In this document: positions 18,022-30,700 of the stretch, piece after piece | Layout of the letters: each line of letters starts with the position of its first letter | Numbering within the stretch: the stretch's first letter is position 1 | Source: Hyaloperonospora brassicae | Lineage: Eukaryota; Oomycota; Peronosporomycetes; Peronosporales; Peronosporaceae | Length of the DNA stretch: 64,000 nt | Reading direction: 5' to 3' | NCBI GenBank assembly: GCA_947650285.1 | Contig: CANTFL010000002.1 | Coordinates: forward strand, 1 to 64,000 | Notes under the pieces: generated by a model | Database searches by the model: none | What the model saw: only the letters and a program-made list of their open reading frames with translations | What the model was told of the DNA's origin: nothing | Made by a program: the position numbers and the translations under genes

Positions 18022-20577
18022 GCAGTGCTACGACCCTTCGTTCTACACACATTATACACCAAAAGACCCGCTACCATGACGTGTAAGGGCTCTGCGCCGC
18101 GCCGGTATTCTATTACCCAACAATCGTCCTTGCACATTGTTACATCGTTCCTCGGGCTATCATTGCTTTTTCAATCACGAGTGTGTGCCATAATCAACAC
18201 ATGCACAAGAATCTTCGAAATTCGTTCGAGTGCTGGAGCGCGATGCCATAGGATGCACGATGTCTGGACAGTAGGTTAGTGGTACATGACGTAAGATGCC
18301 GACAGGGCGACAGATCGCGACATGTGACGCTAATGATTACAAGGGCATCACAATGGCTAGCTTAAACGACCTCTTGGTCTTTACGAATAAGAAAGACGGT
18401 GCTGCCGGAAGGCGCGTGTTCACAGAAAGCGACAGCTCCTTCTGCAAGAAGGGACCTCGATGACGTTTGGTATGAGTGGTATACGTCGGTCATGAATCAG
18501 TTAGGCTATGTGGTTTACACTATGGAGAGTATACCCATAATATAAATATCAATAGGACCTTTTATTGTGTAAGGGAGCTGAGAAGCGTCAGTCACTGGGC
18601 TGGAAATCTTTAAATATTACTAGTTCAGGACTATGAGATCTAGATTAGGAATGTTTAGGATAGGGTGTTTGCATATATAACGAAATAAAATTTTAATTAC
18701 GTTTTGATATTCTGGCGCTCTCTGCCTTCCTAAGGCTTGGGCTCCGAATGCTAGGAGTAAGAGACCTTACACGGCATGTTTTATTAGGCTATAAGTATTG
18801 TGTGATTCACGTAATCACTAGTCCCTTCATCAAATAATAAAGATCTCCACCAGCTTGTGTGACTCCCTGGGTCTAAATTCGATTTATAGCTTGGGATATT
18901 AGTTAGTAAAAAATTCTAAGGATGAAAGAGATTTAGACTATAAGTCGTTAGCTTAAATTCGTAGATTTTGTTAGACTTCGATTCGTTAACTCACTCTTTC
19001 TGGATATAAGTGAATCCTAAAGGCTTTATGCTTTCCTATGACTTAGGAGATTGGGTAGAGTCGCTACAGTGGTCCTACGCCTGTAGACTGTAGACCACCA
19101 TTATGACGCCCAGCTGTCGCCGTTGCATTGACTTTCTGCGATGCAACCATTTGCACTACCTTTAAATCATCGGTCTAACGTAAGGCTTCAATTCTTCAAG
19201 GCTTCGAATCTCCACTGCGGTCTCCCTCGTCATAGTCGATTAGCACAGAATTGAAAGCTAGAGCAGGGCTAAATGTGTCTGAAATGAAGAAGAATGGACC
19301 AGATAGCTACGTGTACCACTCATTGCACACAAGGTGTTTGCACTGTTAGCACGTCGTAAGAAAGTTATCGAAAATAGCAAAGCGAGAGGTGAGGCGATTC
19401 TCGCGGCAAGATCGTGCTATCTCGTATTCGAAAAAGACACAGAAACAAGTACAATATTTATATAGGCTTACGATACATTGCAACTTACCACTGACTTATG
19501 GCGCTATGGTTAGCATTGCGTAAAACCCATGTAATGCTTATCTATTGTATCAGCAAAAAAGGATAAGCGAACGGTATAATACCGGTGTTGCAACGAGCGC
19601 TTTACCCTGTTTAAAGTATAATTTAGTGTGGTTGGGGTCATAAGCGATGACTAACATATCAAATTAAGCTCAGTTTATATTTTCAGGCTCTGTAGTATAT
19701 CGAGAAGACGCCAGAACTGCCTAAGCCGATACGAGTGCCCACAAATTGCGCACCATAGCTGCATGCTTTTTCAGCAGACCGGGTCAAATTTTTGTAAGCT
19801 CAAATTTTTATAGGCAATTAATATTTGCCCGAGCTTGAATATAGGGATTTACAGGTATAGACCATATTTTGGTATTGAGTCATTTAGAGCTCCCTTTTCC
19901 ATCTCCAAATTCCCCATTTATCTTCTATCCCACTTCCTTTCGTTTCTCACGCGCTGCACCTGATACAGTAGCGCTCGTCTTTCTCGTTAGTTTTTATATC
20001 GGCGGTGTGCTTCTCTTTTAAACTATGTCTCTTTTTACTCATATTTTATAGACCATTTATAGATTCTCTTCGTCATCGCTTACCACCACCACGGCACCAC
20101 CACCGCCGTCTTACTCCGCTACGATGATGCGTTTTGTAAGGAGAGGAGGTGATACTGGGAAAACAACAGAAAGAACAACTAGAAGAGAATAAAGAGTACA
20201 TCTTTTGAGGGGAGTAATCTTATATCGAACAAAATAAAAAAATATTATATCATGGATTTAGAGAAATGATTTGCTCTATGGCCAAACCATAAGCGAGCGG
20301 TATACAGCAACCGAAATAGTGCTATCTGTTTGATGTCGATTCTGCCTCTTCTATATTAGGGAAGGATGTAATTCTACGCGGAATCAAATAGCATGCCATA
20401 CAAAATATGGCGATACCAGAAAGTGCGCCAAGAGGTCAACCAACAAGTTCGTTCCCATGCCTTTTCTAAAAACGATAATTAACAAATCTAACGACTCAGC
20501 ATGATAGCCGGTGGTTAATTTAGGCACTATCAGACGAGCATAGGAAAACATAATTTGCTGCGATAAAGACCCGCTTT
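18022..20577. other. AT-rich intergenic DNA, nothing recognised
   Basis: No coding frame or repeat that I can support. A run of ACC trinucleotides at about 20083-20108 is low complexity. A tract resembling the B box of a tRNA near 19204 has no matching cloverleaf. Confidence 0.35.
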
Positions 20578-22320
20578 GTGCACACTCTGCCGATCCATTT
20601 TATAATAGAGAGATCAAAAATCTCTGTCATCCAGGTCAAAGGAGAAGTTATAGATAGTATCCGAACAAAGTATAAGATCGATAAAGAGGGATACTTAGGC
20701 TTCGAAGATGACGGCGAAGGCTCTGCCCCATCCGTTAAAGAGGGATTGATGGTAACAAGATTCAAGCTGTGCATTCGAGACAATGAAGTGAGGCCGCTCA
20801 GGTTCATGTACGACCACCATTATCGTCTAAGATGCAGGATCTGTCTTTTTAAGGTTGCAGCACAGAGGAATATCAAGGGTTTGTACCAAATAATTGTCAA
20901 TATAGATCCTCATTAGGAGCTGATTGTTCGTCCTTTGAGTGTGGGGATCTTTTGAAGGCGAACAGACAGCATGATAAGGAACTAAAGAGAAATAAATATT
21001 ATTCATAGCGTCGCCTTTCCAATCAAATTATAGATTTTAAGGGTGGTACGACCTACTTTGACCGAAATTCTAACAATGCTATGTGACATTGTATATTACG
21101 TGTAAGTTCCCTATAGCCTCTAATTCGTCTGAACAAATTATTCAATTTCTACTTGGAAGTCAGGATAAACTTGCAATGATCAAAGAGCTCCTACAACTCC
21201 CATTAGGTCGCTCTGCAACCCAGAAAGGCACACAAGGTCAGCGATGTATAGTTTTTTTTGCAAACGTGCAGAATTCTGTCCGCCCTACTTGTTCCTCTAA
21301 AATTACAGGAGTGAAAACTGACGCCGATATTAATATGCGTGTTGCATCCGTGTCCTTGCAAGCATGCTTGAGATACACGTTAAAGATGGCTTCGTTTGCA
21401 TTTGTTGTGGCGTTCATCACCTTGACTTGTAAATACAACAGCTCATCAAATCTAAGGTTGACGATCAAGTTCTGTCATATTTAAATACACTAATTGGCCT
21501 CCTTTTCCGGCGGCAATATGTTATACAAATGATACTGACGAGATGAAATAAACTGAAATCTACTCGATTGCTATCTAGGGTCTGACAGTAAAATGGTTTT
21601 GCAAGCATTAGTATTCTATTTTTTTAACGCTCAAACCAACAAAGAAGTAAGATTGCAATCCGTCACTGATCTGGTAGATTGTCTCTCATTGTTACAACGT
21701 TCTGATGAGCAGAGTCGATATCACCTCCGACAAGCTGCAAGGAACAAAAACGTTTGTAGGTGAGAAAGCATAAGAAATGCAAAATCTCGCGGCTTCCGTC
21801 ATGCATATGAGTTAGCTTGAGAATACTATTGAAGTCTCGCATGATGAGTCTGGGGAGATTAGATTAGTCATGGGATATATTAAGGAGGACAACTATGTAG
21901 TCTATGGTGGATACGATGCGCCGCTACCTTTGATATGAAATATTGCTAAAGACCAAGGACTTTTGTAGCCGATGATACAAAGAATCTTGTGCGTCAAGAT
22001 GAGGATGGAGCCGCGGATTACACACAAACTATAGCCTATATAGTCATAATTATGATAATGGGTGATGCCGAGATACGTTTTATTGTGGCTCAGAAGAAAG
22101 TTATTAAGCGCCTGCCATCCGTCCTTCCGTAGGACTTAGTAGTTCATCGCACTTCCGAGTTTACATATTTCTTGCAAATGGGAAGCAGAATTTCGGAGCT
22201 TGAGCCTTAGAGCTTCACTGGAAGAATTGACTGCAGAGTTTAGAAGATTCAAAGTGGCAGAAGATTCAGAGGGAGAGATTATACGCGAGCTAATGAGATG
22301 AAGTGAAATTAGAAATTTTT
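20578..22320 (+). pseudogene. Decayed coding region of unknown identity
   Basis: An open frame 20578-20916 reads SKISVIQVKGEVIDSIRTKY, then KIDKEGYLGFEDDGEGSAPS and KEGLMVTRFKLCIRDNEVRP. Further protein-like pieces follow on the same strand in changing frames: DDQVLSYLNTLIGLL (about 21460), NKEVRLQSVTDLVDCLSLLQ and RSDEQSRYHLRQAARNK (about 21640-21750), SHDESGEIRLVMGYIKEDNY (about 21840), and DAEIRFIVAQKKVIKRLPSV (about 22065-22130). The even spacing over 1.7 kb and the amino-acid use suggest one old gene destroyed by many frameshifts and stops. I recognise no family; it could be a transposon gene or a host gene. Confidence 0.35.
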
Positions 22321-23920
22321 TTCGAAGGAGATATGTAGGTACAGCCTCAGAACTCCGCGGTGAAGTTTTATTTTTATTAAAAAGTATAGCTACCTATAAT
22401 CTCTTCCGAAATTTCTATCTCTCACCTAATAGTTTGGGATTGAACGTGTCTTCTTAGGCACTTCTACATTTAAGTCGGATTTCTCAATGATTAAGTGGCA
22501 ATAGGATGACAATTTTTCTGGCTTAACAAATAATTTTTTAAAGGTTATTCTCCAGGCTTTAAAAAGATTACAAAATGTTTGCAAGCCCAGTGTCGAACAA
22601 AAAGTTATTACCTTATTTCCGCTGTAGAAAAGCATAGACTTCCAAATGAGTTGATATCTTCATTGTTTTTACTACCATGCTTTTACAATCTACCAATTTA
22701 TACTATGGTCATCATACTGCCATTCAATAATATGGTAGCTCGATGCCTTTTCACCCGTCGGTTGTTGTGGTGGGTGGTAGTGGTGGCTTCTGCGGTCTTC
22801 ACTATGGTATGATGATGATTTTACATTGGAAACAACGCTAGTGATGGTGGGGAGGGGATATAAATAATATTCTCATCACTCCTTTCTACCACCTAAGACA
22901 TTCTTAGCGGTACTACTACTGGTAGTCAATCGCTACTTTTTTCATTCCTATCGAAAAATTAATTAGACAGGTTCCCACTGACGCTGCTACTTCTGTTGCG
23001 GGAGTTTGATCGTCCGTAGCGCGGCACTCGCTAGTATCCTTCTCATATTGTTTCATACATTAAGCATTTTCAATAGCACTGCTGTTGTATTCTATAAGTC
23101 AATCCAGAGGTACGTTACCCCATTATATATATCAGTAAGACCGGATGTGATGAATATAAGTTGTACCGAGCCCGGTTTTTTAAAGCTAATTTCGAGGTGT
23201 GGCTCAATTTTTAGATTTGACCCTGGCCTTGTATCAGCATTGGAAATTAGGTGAGGCGTCATACATAAGCTTAAATATAATTGATATTAGTAGTAAGAGC
23301 GTTTTTGACTTCTCCGCGCATACGAATACAGTTTTGGACTATACTAAACCAAACAACGTGTGTGCTGATTCATACATGCAATGTTTACCATCCACAGCAT
23401 ATGAACGATTTTTAATACATCACGTACAATGTAGTTGCAGAGGCAGGTGATCTCACTTGGGAGATTGTGAATAGGGAAAAGTTCACACGAATCTGATCAA
23501 AATTTTGAACTGCTTATACCTTCACCTTGACTCTACTTAAAACTATAATAGTCTTTGAACGTAAATCTAGCTACTTGCTAGATATCTCATACGCGCGCTT
23601 TGCAGCTGGTCGTAGATAGCGAATGAAAAAAATGATGAATATTTACAACTATTTGTAGCAGGGATAATATTTTTTCGAAGGTGCTATAAATCTAATATTT
23701 GCTCAGCGAGATGGATATTGGTGGATATTATCAACACAGATAAAATCCTGATTGACCCGATGTGGTGTCAATTACATGCCATTAGGCTTACCTAAGTACA
23801 TTGACCCCTTTCAACAACAACAGTAACTCTTGTGAACTATTCAAAGCGCATTTGTGACTTGAGTAATCCATTATATCACTCTATACAAGAGATGGCATTA
23901 AGTTCTGCGTACCTCGTTGA
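22321..23920. other. AT-rich intergenic DNA, nothing recognised
   Basis: No supportable gene. It contains a GGT/TGG-rich low-complexity patch at about 22760-22800 and GAT repeats near 22810. Confidence 0.35.
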
Positions 23921-24290
23921 CTATTCTTTCTCATACATAACAACCCATAAGTTTGCATCCAAAGATGCCAAGAATCGGCTGCAATAATTGTGTAGCGGAG
24001 CTACACAGCTCCTTAAGTCATAGAAAGACTTAACGCTCTCACGAGCAACTTTGGTTCTACGAACCCGAATCAAAGAGTCAACAGCTCCGAGAGCTAAAGG
24101 GTGAATCAAAGAACCGACTGAAAGAGTCAACAAGCTCAAAGAGCTTACGGTCCCTGTTCCAGGGGGACCAAACGATTCAAAGAATCAAACGCACTAAGTG
24201 CACAAGGAGTAGCTGCCTTAACAAGGCGTTGCTACTTCCCTATGATCGCAAGACGCCTCAGAGAGGCACGTGTTTTTTGTTGATCAAAAT
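23921..24290 (-). pseudogene. Gag-like fossil in the hairpin-dense style of family A
   Basis: On the minus strand a frame from about 24195 to the stop at 23921 reads SLLTLSVGSLIHPLALGAVD, then SLIRVRRTKVARESVKSFYD and LRSCVAPLHNYCSRFLASLD. The capsid-like helix pattern suggests gag but no signature settles it. The stretch 23955-24290 is built from consecutive short perfect inverted repeats (e.g. 23990-24006, 24013-24033, 24035-24046, 24053-24065, 24083-24095, 24132-24146, 24149-24169), the same unusual pattern as in 1-2240. This makes a related retroelement likely. No LTR is found beside it. Confidence 0.4.
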
Positions 24291-24519
24291 GGGAACTGAA
24301 TTATATTTCTTCTTTTAACCAAAAAGAACACAGTAGAACAAAGTAAATAATCTACTCGCTTATGTCCTAAATAAACCTATTAAAAGATCTCGTAATCAAT
24401 TGTTGACAGACATCAGTCTTCAAAAATTGATACTTGTGTTCTTATATTACTTTATAGGGGATCCATTCCCTTATGTGTACCACACCTATTGTCGACTACC
24501 AATCGACGTGTAACCCCGT

Positions 24520-24783
24520 TTTAAATTATGTGCTGATGCTGCATCATACAGATACATAAACTTGGTTTTGAGATTGAACTTGATATGCGATGCGGAGAGA
24601 CAATTTTCATTGTAACCAATGGCGTCATCGTTCTCGCTGGAGTAGGGGTTGACGTTGATAAATTCATCAGCATCGTCATCACGGTCAGAACCATTACTAT
24701 CTTATTCCCTACAATTAAGTTCATCATATTCGATGCATATCCTATCGGCATCGGCATATTTTACGTCGACGTCGGCGCGTGGT
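24520..24783 (-). pseudogene. Acidic coding fossil, unknown
   Basis: The minus strand reads RADVDVKYADADRICIEYDE, one stop, then DSNGSDRDDDADEFINVNPY and SSENDDAIGYNENCL. Asp/Glu/Asn-rich low-complexity segments like this are common as linkers or N-termini in eukaryotic proteins and transposases. One stop interrupts it. No start or domain identified. Confidence 0.3.
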
Positions 24784-27700
24784 AGCTGAAATATTTATTG
24801 TGTTTATAAGATATATTTACTTCTACCGTTTTAGGGTCATAGCAGATCGAATTGGGTCTTCGTGGAACACGTACGTCTTTCAATAAGAACAGTTTATGTG
24901 TGGCTGATGCATGTACTGAGTTCTTAAGGGCAAATAATCCATCGGCAAAATCTCACCATAACTCGTGAACAGGTGGACAAGTCTTCGAACGAAGCTTTTG
25001 AGAACCCGATAGGCACGTCCCACCTAATTATCTGTTTCGGAATATTCTAATAAAAAAATGAAATGTGCCGTCAATACTATACCGGAAACCGAGGGTTTCG
25101 ATCGGAGACAATTACAAGGCGAGATCATTGAGAGCTTAACAACGTGTCGACACAGACGCGAGCACAGCCCTCGGCTTAATAGTCTCAATACACATACAAT
25201 ATAAAACATCTTGATGAACCGATTAACAATTACAAGTTTACCAGCACTCATAAGAGCGCATTTAGAAAAGTAATTGACAAATTAAAAATAAATTGAGCTC
25301 TTTTAACGCAGGCAGAACCTCCAGCGATATCATGGAGATGTGGACGGGAGAGATAATTTTCCCCTTCTACAAACTCGCAGTAGCGGCGGTTGTTGCGCAC
25401 AAACTGATACTAGCGTGTCCAGCAAGTCTCTGCCGATCGTGATGCTAGTATTTTCACGGCTACGAAGCCATCTCGTTTTTTCAATATGACAATCCTACAT
25501 GGCCCATATGTTTAGATCATTATGAGTTATAACGATGACTAGTGGTGTGTCCCCGACGACTGCAATACAAAGCGGCAGCCCATCTCAGGTTGTTTGAGTT
25601 GTGTATTGTGTTTAGGACGTTCGATAAGTTGCTGGAAAGCGTTGGAAGCTTGACAGGATTCAAACGAAAAGTGATTTATTCGAATGACAAGTCCCTTATC
25701 TTGTGCAAACGACTATCTAACCTCTACGAGCAATTTTGATGGAGGCACTTACATAATCAGCGTATCTATAATAGCCTTATCGTCACTATTGGACCACACC
25801 GCCGACTTTAAAACAGTCCGGCAAGAAGAAGCATCAGCCAACATAATCAGTCATCCTGAACCGTGCTCCGCGATGAATTCATGATACGCGAAGAACGATG
25901 TTCCCCGTACGCTTCAAAGCGGGAGGCGGGAAATGTAGATGGCTGTACGTAATGACGAATATTCTGTATAAAAACGATGAGTATTCCATCTACTAGGTGA
26001 CAATCAAATTATATTGCCGGTGCACACTGCATGACAAAAAATTGTTATTTATGCAATGGTCAAAGCTTCAGCGACTGCAAAAACTTGATGCGCTCTGCGC
26101 CGTCGGTGTATCTATGCATTTAGCACATCGTATCTTAAATTTATGACTTTACAAACCATTTTCAATGGCATGTCTATATTATTATTTACGTGCGATCGAA
26201 TGAAGCTATGAACGCCTCAGAAGTAATACTGGCACTGAGCATTCTAATTTACATATTGTTTTAGCAACGAGAGCATATATGGATATTTTGGCGTAGCTGC
26301 GAGTACTTGTGCAAGCACGTAGGTAAACAAAAAGACCTGCGAAGTCCGTAATTTACGAATTCAACCGTCTATAGATCTCTTGTTATTTTATGGTAATGGC
26401 ATAAGACGTTTTTACTATGGATGTACGCAAGAAGCACGATTTTGCTAGCAGCGAATATATACACTTTTTAGGTTTGCTTACAGCATATATTCACGCACAA
26501 CTCTAATAAGCTACATGTCGTAAGGCGTGTATATTCTTCATCCTTGGTTCCGCTATATCGCAGGCACGGACGAACGCATAGCGAAGTAGCTCAATTCAAG
26601 ATTTTGCAACGACCTTGACAGCTTTGTAGCATATTTATCGAATATAAATGAGAAGTTGCGTAGCCCTTTACCATCCACTTATACAGAATGTCACTGAATT
26701 TTTTCCGAGAGAGTACAAATGGGGGCGTCCACTGCTATGAACACTATTTTTGCATACAGATAAGGATCTGCGAGGAACCCATTCACCAGATCAATGGACG
26801 AAACGGTGATATTTCTCGCACCATATTCGATTACGTTTTGTCCGCTGTGTCGAAGACACGACCGGTACTTTGCAGCATATAACATCAAAAATACGTGCAA
26901 TATCGCCATTTTGCCTGTTTAATTTTGCACACAGAAGGTCGAATAAGAAAGAGGAGAGTGTGACGCTCTGACATGGCCGATGGCGATACAATCGGCAAGA
27001 ACACGCTGGATAATAATGACATTATACCGAGAAATTTTTAATCTTTTTCATTATTCCGTAAAATAAATCCGGTTACTTCGAATTTATTTATTACGGTAAT
27101 TTGTATTGAATAACTCGTGCGGCACGGATCGAGAACATACATCCTCACTTTTGGTCAAATACTGATAGATGGTTTTTGAGTATAGCGACTATACAAACAA
27201 ATAAAGTTTATCGTTCAGTCCTATTCTTCAATTCAAAATATCTTTCGTCCATCAATGCTGCTGTAAACCTGTCGTGCTCAGCAAATTATGCCGTCAACCT
27301 GTCATTGACATCGTACTTGTATATTAAGAAAAGTACGCAGATCTAATCGACTTTGACGTTGCGCACATTGCTTTAAGAATTGATTAAATTCAAGAGTCTG
27401 CAATCAGGAGATCTTTCTAAATAAATTTTCGAGGTGCATCAAGATCAAGTGTTTAAGAGCCGTCCCTAGATTGATCGGTTTTTATGACAACCAGTGTCTC
27501 GGTTTTTCTCAAGAAAATCATTCAAGTAGACCGAAAAGACAATTCATTAGCATGTCGTCAGCTGTGGTGGCTCTACTACCGCCAGTTTCTCTACTGTCGA
27601 CTCTTCTATCTAATTAGCTGTTCCGTATTGTCTATTCGGGGCAACAAGCACCTTCTTACTGGTATGTTTTACCTAAACAAGCATCCATGTCCTGTTTTGC

Positions 27701-30700
27701 TCATCTATGTTTGAGGTATGAACGTTCGCGCTGCTTATATTTGATATAAGAGCCTTATACAGATCTTTATACAATGTAGTAATCAACGACACCAACAGCC
27801 GTCGACAGCCATTTACACTGTGTATTCATCAAATACATTAAGTCATTGTTCAGTTCTGATCGATAAATTACGTGATGACATCACTCGCGCTTGTAAAGGA
27901 TGTAGAATCATATACACGCTTTGCGAGGTTCATCAAATGGTCACCTTTCAAACAAGTAGTAGTCATATCTAAGGTTTAACGCTTATTTTACTTGATCTCG
28001 AGCTGGTACCTCTTGATTATGTGTATCGATGACAGCTTTCGGATCATCATACGCGTACAAGAAGAAGCCAAAATCACCGTGATGTTAAATTGATACGCTT
28101 TCTTTGGTCCCGGTTCAGGTTTATAAACTTGATTGTACGGGACCATCGCAAGATTCACCTTGATCCACAGTAAATGACCTAGAGCTTAACAAAATTACCC
28201 AAATGATTATTCGGTGAGTAATATTGCAATTCATATCGACGTATGACAGTCAACTAAAGGTTCAAAGGGCGTTTTTTCGATGCCTCGGTCAGTAAAGGGA
28301 TAAGATATGCCTCATCACCATGTGTGACAATTCACAGAGACTGCGTGTTGAAAGTAACCTTCGTACTTATGCCTGAAATTACATACATACGCTGCTAATT
28401 ATCAAAGAGCTTCGCTCCCATTTACTAAAACTGGTTTGTGACGAACCCCGCCGCTGTGCAATTTTGCAAAAGCGCCGGACCCATTTCTCGGATCTTTTTT
28501 GATCGACTCAATGCCATTACGTACTGGTATACGTAATACTACATTCGATGCTTATTTCCCAAAAGCGTGTGTTATCATTTGTTTTGACATTTATTATTTC
28601 TTCCTGTAATCGTTTGTAAATAAAAATCGACTGTATGTGTCATTCACCTACAATAGGTAAATTATATTTAGACCTGAAATATTCTACCGTTTAAAGGAAA
28701 GTCAGGTACCCGAGTTGACGCGAGTCTATATCTGGTCGAAGTCTATATTCACCGCTACCGATACGTTTTGCCCGAGCATATTCGCGCGAAAAAGATGAGT
28801 ATAAGCGGAACTATTTAAAATTCGATGTTGACACAATTAAACGTGCGATCATGACTGAGTTATATGTGATGTAAACCTTAAGGTAGCAAATGCGCTGATC
28901 AGGCACAACCAAAAAATATTACCCTGATACGAGTCCACGATCCTTTTACATCCATTAAATCAATGTCGCAATGCTTAAGATTAACTTCGTAAAGGTCATT
29001 GATGATTTCGCATGACCCATAATATACGAAGTAAGCATATGACCATTCCAAATTTGGACGGCTGTTCTTTACATAATTAATTACCTTCATTCCATCTCTT
29101 TATATGCAAAAGTTTGCGCCATCCAACCCTATTTATACTAAATGAGTAGCATCCTTCTTCTGACATGAACCTGGAGATGTCACTAATCTGTTTAATTAAC
29201 GCTCATGCGTGGAATCAACAAACGAGTCTCGTCTCTTTTTCTATTCCCCAACATCTCAAATATGTATTAAAAAGAGTAAAAGCTGCGTTAATTAGAGATG
29301 ATGATCAAGTGAGGATCTTACTATACAAGCTTCGTAAATTTTATTGTTAGATGGACGGAAGAGATATTGGTATCCCACTCATTACCATTCAAGGAGATAA
29401 ATACACTTGACACAGGCGACTGAAATACCAATCATAAAACTCATTCGTTCGACTTCGTCTCACTTGAATTCTCAAACATAGGAAATGCCTTCACGCGTGA
29501 CTTGACCAACCATGTATAATAAATGTCGTTTTGAATGGTTCCGTGATATATTTATACCATTATGTACCAAAAGGTACAGCGGAGTCGGATGCGCACACAT
29601 ATTTGGGTAAAACGCTTTACATCGAATTTTGTTCCTTTAAAAATATGTTGGGCGCACAAAAACCATGTAAAGTAATTATCATGGGCGATATCACTTATTG
29701 TCAATTAGTACACAAAAGCTTCTGAACCAATTCGCTATGAGATCGTCTTTGTATATGTACGGCGACAGTTGCGTATGTAAAAAGTAGCACTAGCCCTGGC
29801 CCAATTTTTTTTATATATTGAGAGGTTCCATTGAATAAAAAATCACTCTTCATTCTAATTTTTTTAAGTTTAGTGACGATATATATTACTAATCATATTA
29901 AAATATATTATCTTTTGATTGTATCAATTATCTATAAGGACCATGTTTAATATATACCAAGATATCAGAAATAAAAAATTTAACCACAAGATCGAAAGTT
30001 ACAAAAAATACAGCAAACCGTTTTATGGCAAAATTATACACCGGTTTAATTGCATACTTAAAGGTTTAGACGAATTTCTATAAGGTTGAGGCATGTAGTT
30101 ACATTAGTAACGATAGCAACCTATAGTTCGTCCATCAAATATATCATTCATTTCTGCGAATTTTTACGAGGATATTATTATTTTCGAAAAAAAAACCACT
30201 GATCAGTATGAGAAATCTGATGTCGATGACGGAGAATTGAATCTGGCGGCGACGCTTAATAAATATTCTTAGCTTGTGATTAAAATGTTTGCACATTACA
30301 TATATTCGAATTTTGCGCTTATCTATTCCCTCAGTTGCTAGATCAAATGGGATCTGCATCTTTTTTATGCGCCCTTTGATTTTTGGATTCGATGGAGCGG
30401 TGCACACACATCTTGTCAGGGAATCCTACAGCACGAGAGGCAATATCTTGTCGTCCGATCTTATGAAAAAGGCCGACTCAAACTTCTTTCATTTCCGAGA
30501 GTCATGAAATTCGCCATCATTATCGGAATTTTTTTTCGATTGCCGTAGCAAGAGCGGAATTAGATCATGCCGACAACGAGAGCTAACATCCTTGAAGTAA
30601 CCCCACGATCATCTATTAAACTAATAACAAAATTGAATTGCTATTGTCAGCGGATAAACCGCCACTAAGACCGGAATTTTTATCAAGACAATACCGATCC

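Noticed and set aside
19196..19216. B-box-like tract ggcttcgaatctcc
   Set aside because: No A box or cloverleaf in the 70 bases upstream.
20080..22800. ACC-rich patch near 20085 and GGT-rich patch near 22770 as ends of an inverted-repeat transposon
   Set aside because: Only low-complexity triplets match; flanks do not align.
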